Origin: Arthrobacter celericrescens
GTDB lineage: Bacteria > Actinomycetota > Actinomycetes > Actinomycetales > Micrococcaceae
DNA length: 64,000 bases
Direction of reading: 5' to 3'
Assembly (NCBI RefSeq): GCF_003614925.1
Contig: NZ_QYLP01000031.1
Span: 1 to 64,000 of the forward strand
The notes beneath the pieces are model-generated. The model saw nothing but the letters and a program-made list of their open reading frames with translations, made no database searches and had not been told where the DNA came from. The position numbers and the translations under genes were made by a program. This document shows, piece by piece, positions 1-8,520 of the stretch (position 1 is the stretch's first letter; the number at the start of each line of letters is the position of its first letter).

Positions 1-373
1 ATCCAATTCCCCAACAGACTCCCGATCTGACCATCAGGCAGACCGGACAACCGACCGGTCCCTTACACAGAAAACTTGACACCCCCGTAAATCATCTAAG
101 ATCCCCAATCTCTTAGTCTTCTCCCGCTCGACTGAGCAAGTGAACCAAACACCTCAAAGTGATGGCGTCCAGTTCGGGTCACGCTAAAGAACCAACCGAC
201 CTGACGCAAGTCAAGCGACTCCTACCATCTCAGTGGCGGAAGGAACTGTCCTCGGGAAGAGTCCTGCTGCATTTATGTGCAGCCAGTCAGCGGCAATCCC
301 CAATGACTGGACATGAAGGGACCCGAGATCCCACCCACGAAAGACGGACACCACGCGGCGTCCACGCTGCCCC
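1..373. other. Gene-free left edge
   Basis: No reading frame here looks like a real gene: the open frames overlap on both strands and match no recognisable family. The stretch leads into the MITE-like repeat. A gene crossing the left boundary cannot be excluded. Confidence 0.5.
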
Positions 374-557
374 TCGTTCTGACGCATCATGGTCGCCGGG
401 CAGGTCCTGCGCGCAACCAGGGCGCTCGCGCCGCTCACAATCCAAACCATTCGGCGCGCCTGCGTCGCTTGGTTCCTCGCGAAGTTTTGGATGTCCCCCA
501 GCACCCCAAATTGCGTGCCGGCCCCTCAGGCTGGCGTTGGCTCCCAGATCAGAACGA
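374..557. repeat. MITE-like repeat, copy A
   Basis: A ~184 bp non-coding element bounded by the inverted words TCGTTCTGA (374-382) and TCAGAACGA (549-557). Inside it the phrase GCGCAACCAGGGCGC and a later CCGGCCCCTC are shared in the same order with a second copy at 48280-48469. The interior also carries an imperfect inverted repeat (ATCCAAA and TTTTGGAT). It has no coding capacity of its own, so a non-autonomous transposable element or an extragenic palindromic repeat is the best description. Confidence 0.6.
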
Positions 558-743
558 TGCCCGAAATCTGACCAACACCGGGCCATCGCTTTAAACCGCG
601 ACGCAGTCGCGATGGTGCCCAGTCGCGAACCACAATCACCAATTAGCCAGGAAGTCATGTAGCTCGAACCCACATCTTTCATGAAGAGGTACAAGGTCAC
701 AGAACTCCCAACCAGCCCAGGAAAGCGAGGCGCCCCGCCAACG

Positions 744-765
744 AAAAAGGCCCCCGAAGGGGCCT
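744..765 (-). terminator. Rho-independent terminator (minus strand)
   Basis: Read on the minus strand this is a 7 bp GC-rich stem (AGGCCCC/GGGGCCT) closed by a TTCG tetraloop and followed by five T residues, a textbook intrinsic terminator. It lies about 60 bp downstream of the tRNA-like 3' end at 825-857 on the same strand. It looks like the original terminator of a tRNA gene whose 5' part is no longer here. Confidence 0.75.
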
Positions 766-824
766 AATCCGTGAACAATTTGTCCACACTCAGCGACCAA
801 CAGGCCCCTGAGCTGGGAAAACAC

Positions 825-957
825 GTGCCCGAGGTGGGACTCGAACCGGGTTCCAGGTCGCGGAAACACTGGGGACTCCCGAAAACATCGCCAATCCGGG
901 CCAGTCCGGCCGATGTACGGCCCAGTCCGACAGGCGAGGTGTGCACATTGTGCACAC
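825..957. repeat. 133 bp direct repeat with tRNA 3' end, copy 1
   Basis: This repeat matches 41690-41822 over 133 bp without a gap, with 17 mismatches by hand count. The first 33 bp are identical. Read on the minus strand, that block holds a tRNA T-loop, the 3' half of the T-stem and the 3' acceptor strand (TTCGAGTCCCACCTCGGGCA), resembling actinobacterial tRNA-Leu; the matching 5' half is absent. The other end is the palindrome GTGTGCACATTGTGCACAC (939-957). The tRNA end suggests an integrase attachment site or its scar. Confidence 0.65.
939..957. promoter_or_regulatory. Perfect 19 bp GTGCAC palindrome, site 1
   Basis: GTGTGCACATTGTGCACAC has two perfect 9 bp arms around one central base. 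The same word recurs at 41804-41822 and a one-base variant at 41319-41337, each time next to repeat DNA. It could be a repressor operator or a binding site for a recombination factor. No target gene is obvious. Confidence 0.5.
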
Positions 958-1197
958 CTCTCTTTGCGCCGTGAAGTGGATGAAGGAGACAGCCGAGAAG
1001 CACGGGCCCGGCCGGTGCCGGTCGCGGCAGGAATGCCAGGTGCGGACTTCGCCGAACCCGAGCTTGGCGTACCCGCCGAGCATCCGTACCACCCTCCCCC
1101 GATCGCCGCTGACCTTTCTCGCTGTTCATCGCACATCCGTCCGCGCGCTGCATGACCGGCCGTCCAAAACACGTCCCCACGCGGAAGGCATGCACGT

Positions 1198-1213
1198 GTC
1201 ACCGTTCGGTGAC
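1198..1213 (+). promoter_or_regulatory. Operator/promoter of the decayed XRE gene
   Basis: GTCACCG-TT-CGGTGAC is a 7 bp-arm inverted repeat that abuts a -10-like CATAAT (1213-1218). Transcription from it would start just before the AAGGAGG at 1228-1234, so the position fits an autoregulatory site for the XRE protein encoded next. Confidence 0.45.
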
Positions 1214-1240
1214 ATAATGGCGAGCTTAAGGAGGGGCGCT

Positions 1241-1857
1241 ATTACACCCAAAACCAACATCAAGACGCCCACTGACATTGGCGCGATCATCCGTGCCCGG
1301 CGCCAGGATCGCGCGCTGTCCCAGCAGGCCCTTGCCGACAGGGCCGGTGTCTCACGGAAATTCCTCATCGACCTCGAAGCCGGCCACGAACGGGCCGAAC
1401 TCGGCAAAACCCTTGCCATCCTGGCTGCCCTTGGACTGTCGCTTGAAGCCACGGACCCTATCCCCCGCGGCAGGGACTACGACCCTGCACGACGTGACTA
1501 CGCCCAAACCTTCACGGAACTGCTCGCCAACCGCGACTTCGAGTTCGCCATCAAGATGCTCGCCGACTACGCCACCGCATCCCTCAAAGCCGGCAAACCA
1601 CTCCTGCAGCGCAGCCCCCGCCTCAAAGACCCGCATTGGTCAGCCGCCCTTGCCGGTATCACCAACTACACCGCACACCGTCTCGGCCAACCCGCCCCTT
1701 CTTGGACCAGGCGCATCAAACCCCTCGACACCGCATGGATGCCGAGTCCTACCGGCACGTCCGAGAACCCATGAAGCAACTCACCATGTCCGAAACACCG
1801 GAAGAAATCGCCGCCATGAACGTCTTCATCCGCGAACGCAGCCTGGCCACCGCATGA
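1241..1857 (+). pseudogene. XRE-family antitoxin, frameshifted
   Basis: Translation from about 1241 gives a helix-turn-helix domain (roughly residues 12-67) of the HipB-like XRE type and a C-terminal part ending near HRLGQPAPSWTRRIKPL. That frame stops at 1774. The expected tail (SYRHVREPMKQL, then a TPEEIAAMNVFI segment) continues in another frame to 1857, consistent with one base lost near 1745. A strong AAGGAGG (1228-1234) points at an ATT triplet at 1241 as the start; an in-frame ATG at 1217 lies upstream of the ribosome site. In this actinobacterial family the gene sits before an AbiEii-like nucleotidyltransferase toxin, as it does here. HipA is absent, so a HipAB reading is unlikely. 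It acted as a DNA-binding antitoxin or regulator. Confidence 0.65.
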
Positions 1858-2030
1858 GCGGCGGAGAACTCAACGCCGATCAAATCCGCGCCCTCCTCCA
1901 CGAACTGGCCCGCCGATTGCGCGTAGTAGCATTAGCCCGATCCGAGGGTGGACGGCCTCGTTTGATGACCGGTTCAACGACTCGCCATCACATCCGAAGG
2001 CTCATCGGGATCATCGCAGGCACGAGTTAG
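1854..2030 (+). pseudogene. AbiEii-like nucleotidyltransferase toxin, N-terminal remnant
   Basis: The start codon overlaps the antitoxin stop (ATGA at 1854-1857), as in intact pairs. The first ~23 residues (MSGGELNADQIRALLHELARRLR) look like the N-terminus of AbiEii/AbiGii-type nucleotidyltransferases. The sequence then turns into unrelated residues and stops at 2030 after 58 codons, before any nucleotidyltransferase motif. A large internal or 3' deletion has removed the toxin. The family assignment rests on the short N-terminus and the gene order. Confidence 0.5.
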
Positions 2031-2162
2031 GCGGCGATATCCCTGTCCGATGTGGACGGGCTCCCCAAGGCGGCACATCGTCCGAGTCATTGCGAAGTTC
2101 ACCAGCATATAACCCACATCACATCATCCCTTGACAGGGCAACTCAACGGCTCTACATTTAT

Positions 2163-2221
2163 TGCAACCGATCTCAGCAACCGATCTCACTGCAAGGTTC
2201 CAAGAAATGCAACCGATCTCA
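2163..2221. promoter_or_regulatory. LacI-type operators before the ABC importer operon (three copies)
   Basis: TGCAACCGATCTCA occurs at 2163-2176 and 2208-2221, with AGCAACCGATCTCA at 2176-2189. The word is an imperfect palindrome with a central CG, the usual shape of LacI-family operators. The same word precedes other units of this cluster, so the repressor at 12344-13339 is the likely ligand. Confidence 0.7.
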
Positions 2222-2337
2222 AGGGAGAGACTCGATGACCAATCAGCTTCTTCGCACCGTCGGTGTCCCGCATTTAGCACGCGTCGCTTGAGCACGGCAT
2301 GCTCCCACTTCAGCACACCCATTCACAGGAGAAATTA

Positions 2338-3594
2338 ATGATCAAAAAGCGATGGGGCTTGGCGCTCGTAACAGCCGTTGTGGCCGGCCTTGCCCTCAGT
2401 GGCTGTTCACCGTCAGCTTCAGAACCCAAAGGTCCCGTGACTCTGAACTACTGGGACTTCCTCGATCCCAGCCAGGCTAATCCGCGTTCAAAGGCACTGA
2501 AGGAAAACATTGCCAAGTTTGAGGCGGCCAACCCGGACATCAAGATCAACCTCTCCGTTGTTTCGCTCGGCGACATGTTGAACAGACTGCCTCAGGCCGC
2601 GGCAGCAGGCCAGGCCCCTGACGTCTTCAAGATGTTCACTCCAGTCGTTCCCCAGATGGCATCTGCCGGCGTCTACTCCCCGCTGCCTGATGCTGCTTCG
2701 AAGGTCACCGACTGGCTGCGACCCACCGACACCCTTGCGGGCCCCGACGGCAAACCGGTTGCCGTGCCGTATGAATACCGAACCTGCGCCCTCTACTACA
2801 ACGAAAAGATCCTCAACCAAATCGGCGCGACAGTTCCCACCACGTACGACCAAGTAGTCGAAGTTGCCAAGAAAGCTGCTGCCGCTGGTTATACCGGCTT
2901 CGGGACCGGCTTCTCGGACACGGACAACTCGGCCATCATCAGCACATTCTTTAACTGCTTCATGTCCCAGGTGGATCAGGAAATCTGGAACAAGGATGGT
3001 CAAGCTGATTTCGCGACGGCCAAAGGCAACGAGTTTGGTGACTTCCTGGCCAAGCTCAGGGATGCAAAGGCTCTTGGTAGCAACGTCGTTTCTGACACGT
3101 ACGGAACGGTAGCTGACGGCATGGCGAGCGGCACTGTCGCGATGGCGGTCTTGGGCACAGAACGAGCGGTTTCCTTCGGCTCGCAGAACAAGGACCTCAA
3201 GTGGACGGCCCTGCCGAAGGCGAGTACCGGCGACACGACAGGTACCACGATTGGGTGGACCCTGGGCATCGGCAACGGCAGTAAGAACACCGAGGCCGCC
3301 TGGAAGTTTATCGAGTACATGACCGGGCCGGAAGCCGGTGCACTGATGGCAACCGGCGGTGAGGTACCCACCCGTGCCGCCACCTACCAGCAACCGTTCT
3401 TCTCCACTCCAGAGGCAAAGACCGTCAACGACATCGCAGCCTACGTCAAGACCAACAGTGAACCACGCACGTATTCCAACACATGGACCGCGCTTGCCAC
3501 TGGCCTCTCCCAGGCCGGGCAGAAACTGACTCTCAACGGTTCATCAGGCAACGACTTTATTCGTTCCGCCCAGGACGCGGCCAACAAGAAGTAG
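2338..3594 (+). CDS. Sugar ABC transporter substrate-binding lipoprotein
   Basis: A 418-residue extracytoplasmic solute-binding protein of the family that serves carbohydrate importers. The N-terminus has KK/R charges, a hydrophobic stretch and a lipobox ending LALSGC (Cys23), so the mature protein is tethered to the outer face of the membrane. The mature part reads as a typical family 1 binding protein (YWDFLDPSQAN near the start, GWTLGIGNGSKN and AAWKFIEYMTGPE near the end). The ATG at 2338 is chosen because an AGGAG-containing site precedes it; an upstream in-frame ATG at 2299 would spoil the signal peptide. It is first in an operon with two permeases, behind three LacI-type operators. No ATPase gene is present, so a shared MsiK-like ATPase encoded elsewhere is presumed. 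Substrate unknown. Confidence 0.93.
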   Translation: MIKKRWGLALVTAVVAGLALSGCSPSASEPKGPVTLNYWDFLDPSQANPRSKALKENIAKFEAANPDIKINLSVVSLGDMLNRLPQAAAAGQAPDVFKMFTPVVPQMASAGVYSPLPDAASKVTDWLRPTDTLAGPDGKPVAVPYEYRTCALYYNEKILNQIGATVPTTYDQVVEVAKKAAAAGYTGFGTGFSDTDNSAIISTFFNCFMSQVDQEIWNKDGQADFATAKGNEFGDFLAKLRDAKALGSNVVSDTYGTVADGMASGTVAMAVLGTERAVSFGSQNKDLKWTALPKASTGDTTGTTIGWTLGIGNGSKNTEAAWKFIEYMTGPEAGALMATGGEVPTRAATYQQPFFSTPEAKTVNDIAAYVKTNSEPRTYSNTWTALATGLSQAGQKLTLNGSSGNDFIRSAQDAANKK

Positions 3595-3606
3595 CCGCCC
3601 GAAATA

Positions 3607-3634
3607 GGGGGAGCCTGAGAAATCAGGCTCCCCC
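3607..3634 (+). terminator. Intercistronic hairpin with GAAA tetraloop
   Basis: A perfect 12 bp stem (GGGGGAGCCTGA/TCAGGCTCCCCC) is closed by a GAAA loop. It has no T run and lies 16 bp before the permease start. In binding-protein operons such hairpins commonly protect the 3' end of the binding-protein message or attenuate read-through, giving more binding protein than permease. Confidence 0.75.
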
Positions 3635-3649
3635 TGGAAGGGACAGATA

Positions 3650-4582
3650 ATGTCAACCAAAAGCCCCACCCGCAGCCCACGCAAGACCGCAACGTCGCCC
3701 TTAGGCACCCAGACTTTTCGCCGGGTGCGTAGGGATCGAATGGTATGGCTCTACGTCCTCCCGGTCAGCGCCGTCTTCCTCTTTGTTTTTGTGGGGCCGC
3801 TCATCTACACAGCGTGGACAGCCCTGCACGAGACGTCGTATTACCAGATCGGCAAATTCTCGGGTCTGAATTCCTTTGTCCGACTGTTTTCCGACTCCGA
3901 CCTGCCGAGCCGCATATGGACAACCTTGGTGTTCTCGCTAGGTGCCTTGGTCATCGCTTTGCCGGCGGGGCTGCTTTCTGCAATCGTGCTCAACAACCTT
4001 CACCGCTTCAAGCGTTCGGTCCGGAGCCTCTTCCTCCTTCCCTGGCTGATGTCACAGGCCACTGCAGGAACAATCTGGCTCTGGTTCCTCAACCCCAACT
4101 ATGGTCCAGCTTCTGCGATCACCAAGTCCCTCGGGTTCGGCCCCACTGACGTATTCTCAACACCGACCAGTGCGCTGGTTGCAGTAACACTGATGACAGC
4201 CTGGTGGTCCTACCCGCAAGCCATGCTCCTCTTCTTGGGCGCCCTCCAAACGATTCCTGAGGAGCTCCGCGAAAGCCTCAAAATGGACGGCGGCGGCATC
4301 CGGCACCAGTTCGTGAACATCACGCTGCCCTACTTGCGCAACACCATCGTCTCCGTTGTGGTCGTCCTTCTGATGCTGTATGTGCAGATGGTCACCATCA
4401 TCCTCGTCACCACAAGAGGAGGCCCCATAGGGTCTACAGAAACCCTGTCCATGCGGGTCTACAACCAGATGTTCGACAAGTTTGATCTCTCCGGAGCATC
4501 AGCAACAGCAATCCTGCTTTTCGCTGTCAACATCGTCCTGACCCTCGTCGCCATTCGCTTCCGACGGAAGGAAAGCCTGTGA
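3650..4582 (+). CDS. Sugar ABC transporter permease (MalF/UgpA type)
   Basis: A 310-residue inner-membrane subunit of a carbohydrate ABC importer. After a basic cytoplasmic leader the hydrophobic pattern fits six transmembrane segments. The EAA loop that contacts the ATPase is visible near residues 203-222 (EELRESLKMDGGG followed by ITLPYL). An AGGGA-type ribosome site precedes the ATG. Its stop overlaps the GTG start of the next permease by four bases (GTGA), which implies coupled translation of the two halves of the channel. Confidence 0.93.
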   Translation: MSTKSPTRSPRKTATSPLGTQTFRRVRRDRMVWLYVLPVSAVFLFVFVGPLIYTAWTALHETSYYQIGKFSGLNSFVRLFSDSDLPSRIWTTLVFSLGALVIALPAGLLSAIVLNNLHRFKRSVRSLFLLPWLMSQATAGTIWLWFLNPNYGPASAITKSLGFGPTDVFSTPTSALVAVTLMTAWWSYPQAMLLFLGALQTIPEELRESLKMDGGGIRHQFVNITLPYLRNTIVSVVVVLLMLYVQMVTIILVTTRGGPIGSTETLSMRVYNQMFDKFDLSGASATAILLFAVNIVLTLVAIRFRRKESL

Positions 4583-5436
4583 GCATCACAACCCCCCGCC
4601 AGCGGCGCTTGGGCAGTTTCATCCGGGCAGTCCCTGCCTGGGCGTACATCATCCTGTCCGCAGCGGTCGTACTCCCGCCGGTCGCATGGATCGTGTCCAC
4701 GTCACTCAAGACCGGTTCAGGCACACTGGAATTCCCGCCAAGATGGATACCGGCCCCATTCTCATCCGAGGGCTATGTCGGTCTTCTGACCTCGACCAAC
4801 ATCAGATTCTTCGTGAACTCCCTCATCTATGCCGGCGGCTCTATCGTCCTCGCTCTGGCCATCTGTATCCCTGCAGCATATGTGGCCACGAGGTATCGGA
4901 GCCGCCGCATGGAAACTCTGATGACGGGGATTCTGGTCCTGTCCATGGTCCCGGCCATCGTAGTCTTTATCGCGCTGTACTCGATGTTCGTCAAAACCGC
5001 GTTGATCAACACTTACCCCATGATGATCATCGTCTACACGGCAATCATCTGTGGACAGACCATCCTGTTCTTGCGTAATTTCATCGAGAATATCCCCGTC
5101 GAAATCGAAGAAGCGGCAGCCATCGACGGCTGCTCGCGGATCCAGATCTTGTGGCGAATCATCCTTCCGCTCATCCGTCCTGGTATCGCTGCCGTGGCCA
5201 TCTTCATCTTCGTGTTCGTTTGGAACGACTTCCTCGTCGGCACGGTCCTCGCCACCACAGAAGACATGAAGACCGTGCAAAACGGCATAGTGCGATACAT
5301 AACCACCGGCTTCGGTAGCTTCTGGGGACTCTTCGCCGCATTCATCGTCGTTGCCTTCATCCCTGTTCTCTCAATCTTCCTGGCATTCCAGCGCTGGTTT
5401 GTGGCCGGCATGACCTCCGGTGGTGTCAAGGGGTAG
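4579..5436 (+). CDS. Sugar ABC transporter permease (MalG/UgpE type)
   Basis: A 285-residue partner permease. The EAA motif (VEIEEAAAIDGCSRIQILWRI, about residues 173-193, then LPLIRPG) is well conserved, and the predicted six membrane segments and C-terminal GGVKG tail match MalG-type subunits. It starts with GTG inside the stop of the preceding permease. The operon ends after this gene at a strong terminator. Substrate specificity cannot be read from the permeases. Confidence 0.93.
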   Translation: MSITTPRQRRLGSFIRAVPAWAYIILSAAVVLPPVAWIVSTSLKTGSGTLEFPPRWIPAPFSSEGYVGLLTSTNIRFFVNSLIYAGGSIVLALAICIPAAYVATRYRSRRMETLMTGILVLSMVPAIVVFIALYSMFVKTALINTYPMMIIVYTAIICGQTILFLRNFIENIPVEIEEAAAIDGCSRIQILWRIILPLIRPGIAAVAIFIFVFVWNDFLVGTVLATTEDMKTVQNGIVRYITTGFGSFWGLFAAFIVVAFIPVLSIFLAFQRWFVAGMTSGGVKG

Positions 5437-5463
5437 CTGAAAGCAAGCCACACTGTTCACGTG

Positions 5464-5503
5464 GAAGGCCCCGTGACCGTCACCGACGGCCCACGGGGCC
5501 TTC
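5464..5503 (+). terminator. Terminator of the ABC importer operon
   Basis: A perfect 12 bp stem (GAAGGCCCCGTG/CACGGGGCCTTC) with a 16-base loop, 27 bp after the permease stop. The downstream tract is only weakly T-rich. Confidence 0.75.
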
Positions 5504-5780
5504 CTGCCGCTCTCTAGCAACTGCCACCACGGGACACTCTCTTAGCAGGCGCGCTCATGGACACAACGCAACGGCGTTCCGCCCACATAAATCAATTGCA
5601 CCTGAATGACGGCTCCGCCATGGGCGCCTTTTCTCTGTTACAGGCAAAACAACAATGCCGCCATTGACGCCCCGGGGGCCGGGCAGCCCTGGCCTGTGTT
5701 TCTTGCCCGGCTTCTGCCGGGTCATGCGCAGGCTCCAAGGATGTTTTACGCTTGCGTCGTTCTGCGACCTTAAATGCAAT

Positions 5781-5812
5781 GTGGGTGGGCAGGATGCAAC
5801 CTGCCCACCCAC
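5781..5812. terminator. Hairpin between convergent units
   Basis: A perfect 13 bp stem (GTGGGTGGGCAGG/CCTGCCCACCCAC) with a 6-base loop, about 56 bp beyond the stop of the minus-strand VOC gene. It probably ends that operon. The ~280 bp between this and the preceding terminator holds no convincing gene. Confidence 0.65.
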
Positions 5813-5868
5813 GGCGTCGAGAAGACTCGACCTCAACTTACAGTGGCTGCCGTCGCAACCTAAGCGAA

Positions 5869-6321
5869 CTACGAGTCCGCGCTCGGGCGCCAGTCTGGCG
5901 GCTGAATCAGCTCTACGCGATTTCCGTCAGGGTCGAGCAAGTAAACCAGCCACCCGCCTGCAATGGGGCCTGAGGTCGGAGCAACAGGTTCCGATACAGC
6001 GCTGTAACCAAGCGCTGTCATCTTGGCGTAAACCTCTCGGACGTCAATATCTGTAAAAGCAAGATGAGCCGTGCCTGGCTGCGCCTCTGATGGGTTGACG
6101 GCCGGCAGGAGCGGCTCGGCATGGGCGAGTTCCAGGCGAAAAGATCCGTCACTGGTGGCGAGAAGCATGGCTCTCACCTTGACGTTGGGCCGGCCATAGA
6201 GTTCTCCGATGTATGGCCCCGACGTCCACGCATCCAAACGCGTTAGTCCGAGGCCATCCACATAAAAGCGCTCGCTGCGGTCCATATCCGTAACGTGCAG
6301 GGCAGTGTGATGATGGCGCAT
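5869..6321 (-). CDS. VOC-fold protein (glyoxalase/dioxygenase superfamily)
   Basis: A 150-residue single VOC unit pair. The N-terminus reads HTALHVTDMDRSERFY and the second half HLAFTDIDV, then YLLDPDGNRVELIQ. The three likely metal ligands (His in HHTALH, His in HLAFTD, Glu in RVELIQ) are present, so a metal-dependent isomerase, lyase or dioxygenase role is possible. An AAGGAG site supports the start at 6321. It is the last gene of the minus-strand group with the SDR and Gfo/Idh genes. A diverged, 5'-truncated relative lies at 39988-40428. Substrate unknown. Confidence 0.85.
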   Translation of the reverse strand: MRHHHTALHVTDMDRSERFYVDGLGLTRLDAWTSGPYIGELYGRPNVKVRAMLLATSDGSFRLELAHAEPLLPAVNPSEAQPGTAHLAFTDIDVREVYAKMTALGYSAVSEPVAPTSGPIAGGWLVYLLDPDGNRVELIQPPDWRPSADS

Positions 6322-6466
6322 TGAGTGTCTCCTTCATATTTCAGGGACACATCACTGTTCCCTGAATTGTCTTCGGGATGAAAGCAGCCCTGAAGCGCTG
6401 ATATTCGGTTGAGTGGGGCACGGGCACAACACCACGACCAGCCAAGGATAGGCCTCGTCGGGTGTT

Positions 6467-7216
6467 TCAGGTTCCGATTCCCAGATGTGCCCCGCCGGCC
6501 ACATCGAGTGACACTCCGGTGATGTAGCGGTTGGCGGGGTCAGAAAGGAACAGGATGGCCCGGGCGACTTCGTCGGGTTCGGCGAACCGGCGCATCGGCA
6601 GTTGTGCTGCCCGCTTCGCTCGATTGGCTGCCGCGTCAGGTCCGGAGTCCCGGGCAAATTGCGCCCACATGGGTGTGTTCACCGGTCCTGGTGCGATCGC
6701 GTTTACGGAGATACCGTTTGGTCCGAGCAGTTCGGCAAAGGACCACATGATGTGCAGCACGGCGAGCTTGCTCGCGTTGTAGGGCAGGTAGTTGAGGCGT
6801 GCTTCCTTGGCCGCAACTGAGGACAGGACCACGATCGCGCCGGCTGTGCCGGTCTCAAGCATGGATTTTGCGGTCTCCCGGACCATGGTGAAAGTCGCAG
6901 TGGCGTTGATCCTCAGGATGGAGTCGAACTCTTCGGTGGTTGTCGCCATGATGTCGGGGGTGGGGCCAAGGACTCCTGCTGCATGGATGAGGACATCCAC
7001 ACGGCCGTGTTGGGCTTGGATGTCCTGTATGACCGTGGCGCATTGTTGTTCTGAGGTGATGTCGAGGGGGTAAAACGCCTCCAAGGACTGGTCCTCTTTA
7101 GGGGAACGATCGGCACCGATGACCATGGCTCCGGCGGCTATGAGTGCGGTGACTGCGGCGTCACCGATCCCTCCGCTTGACCCGGTTACCAGGACCACTT
7201 GGTCTTTGAGGCTCAT
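6467..7216 (-). CDS. SDR-family oxidoreductase
   Basis: A 249-residue classical short-chain dehydrogenase. The nucleotide-binding TGSSGGIG (residues 11-18), Asn104, Ser132/133 and the catalytic YNASK (Tyr146, Lys150) are all present, so the enzyme should be active with NAD(P). The C-terminus ends with the usual glycine-rich DVAGGAHLG. A GGAGAGAA site precedes the ATG. It is co-oriented with the Gfo/Idh gene upstream (138 bp) and the VOC gene downstream, suggesting oxidation or reduction of a hydroxyl in the same pathway. Confidence 0.9.
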   Translation of the reverse strand: MSLKDQVVLVTGSSGGIGDAAVTALIAAGAMVIGADRSPKEDQSLEAFYPLDITSEQQCATVIQDIQAQHGRVDVLIHAAGVLGPTPDIMATTTEEFDSILRINATATFTMVRETAKSMLETGTAGAIVVLSSVAAKEARLNYLPYNASKLAVLHIMWSFAELLGPNGISVNAIAPGPVNTPMWAQFARDSGPDAAANRAKRAAQLPMRRFAEPDEVARAILFLSDPANRYITGVSLDVAGGAHLGIGT

Positions 7217-7354
7217 CGGTTCTCTCCGTTCTGGGCGCAGCTCGAGCGCAGTGCTCGTGTGGCCGGAGCGTGATGTGTAGGCATCATGGTCGTTTCCTAT
7301 TCAGTATTGCTCGGTTCGGCAGGTCGTTGTTTGTTTGTTCGGGTTTCGATGATG

Positions 7355-8341
7355 TTAAGGGGTTGGCATCGCGCGGGTGCCGGAGGCTGCCGCTGTCTGG
7401 ACTGCATCCGCGATTTCCGTCGCACGGAGCGCCTGGGCGAAGGTAACGGCAGGTGTTTCACCCCCGCAGAACCTCAGTGCCGCTTCTGCCTGGCGGAGGA
7501 AGAGGTCGGAGGGCTCGAAGTTTCTCTCGTGTTGTCCGCCGTCACGGTCCCACTTGTGGAGGGAATCGTTGAACCAAAGCATCCGACCACCAGTGGTCAC
7601 AACATCGATGGTCAGGCTCCAATCCCCTTGGTTGAGCCCTTGGGGTTCCTGCCAGGGAGACCAGTAGGTCTGCAAGGTGAACACCGTTCCAGAGGGGAAC
7701 TCGAGCGTGGAGACGACGTGTTCCGGTACCGGAGACCCATATAGGCCGCTGCTCGCGCTGGTGGCCAGGACTTTCGGGTCACCCTCGAACCACGAAGACA
7801 CCAGTTCGATGGCATGAATGCCATTCACTACCGCAACGCCGCCCTCTTTCGGATCAGCACGCCACGAGTCGATGCTCTCCTTATGGGCGACCGATCGAAC
7901 GTTTACAGCGATTACATCGTTGTCTCTGACCCACTGGGAGAGAAGTTCGACGGCGGGATGCTGGTGGAGTGTGTACCCCACCATGAGTCGGTGGTTCACT
8001 CCCGATGCGGATGCCATGATGGCAGCACCTTCAGCATCTGCTGCTACGGGCTTTTCCGTCAGCACCCGGAATCCCCTGTTCAGCAGATCGGCACAGATGG
8101 CCGGTTGCAGAGTGGTGGGCAATGCGACGACGACCAGGTCGAGGTGCTCAGGACGAAGGTCCTGGACGCTGGGCACCACCTGCGCTCCCAGCTCCTGGGC
8201 CAGCGGGAGTGCCCGCTCGTCTTTTTCCACAAGGTGGGTGACGTTGGCACCCACCTTGGTGAATGCCCGGGCATGACGGGATCCTGCCCATCCGGCCGCT
8301 CCCACCACGGCGACGCGCGGAGGCCGTGCCGCCGTCGTCAT
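7355..8341 (-). CDS. Gfo/Idh/MocA-family oxidoreductase 1
   Basis: A 328-residue NAD(P)-dependent sugar or cyclitol dehydrogenase. The N-terminal Rossmann fold has VVGAAGWAGSRH in the dinucleotide-binding position, and the family signature EKP falls at residues 96-98 (Lys97 catalytic). The C-terminal half fits the alpha/beta substrate domain. It starts a minus-strand unit (with SDR and VOC genes) whose upstream region holds a LacI-type operator at 8423-8434. One of three family members in this cluster; substrate unknown. Confidence 0.92.
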   Translation of the reverse strand: MTTAARPPRVAVVGAAGWAGSRHARAFTKVGANVTHLVEKDERALPLAQELGAQVVPSVQDLRPEHLDLVVVALPTTLQPAICADLLNRGFRVLTEKPVAADAEGAAIMASASGVNHRLMVGYTLHQHPAVELLSQWVRDNDVIAVNVRSVAHKESIDSWRADPKEGGVAVVNGIHAIELVSSWFEGDPKVLATSASSGLYGSPVPEHVVSTLEFPSGTVFTLQTYWSPWQEPQGLNQGDWSLTIDVVTTGGRMLWFNDSLHKWDRDGGQHERNFEPSDLFLRQAEAALRFCGGETPAVTFAQALRATEIADAVQTAAASGTRAMPTP

Positions 8342-8422
8342 GATGTCGGCTCCGCGAAGGTCAGGCCTAAGGTGTAAGAGGTGCTCATAAAATGTCTCCT
8401 TGAGTTAATTCGGAAATTCAAT

Positions 8423-8434
8423 AAGATCGGTTGC
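8423..8434. promoter_or_regulatory. Single LacI-type operator
   Basis: AAGATCGGTTGC matches 11 of 12 positions of the reversed cluster operator GAGATCGGTTGC. It lies about 80 bp before the Gfo/Idh gene on the minus strand. It is the only single, weaker copy, so regulation here may be looser. Confidence 0.55.
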
Positions 8435-8520
8435 GTTTTTCGGTGTCACCAACCGTTGGTGCCTTACAAAGGCGCGTTAGGGCCTGATGTTTTCGGGTCC
8501 TGGGATCGGGGACTCCGGTG

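Noticed and set aside
825..960. An intact tRNA-Leu gene
   Set aside because: Only the T-loop, the 3' half of the T-stem and the acceptor 3' strand are present; the 5' T-stem strand is CCCGG and does not pair, and no matching 5' acceptor, D-arm or anticodon arm is found at the expected distance.
1241..1857. HipB of a HipAB persistence module
   Set aside because: No HipA kinase follows, while the overlapping gene start resembles AbiEii nucleotidyltransferases.
2488..3393. Minus-strand open frame of 301 codons
   Set aside because: Fully antisense to the binding-protein gene, with arginine- and valine-rich random-like sequence.
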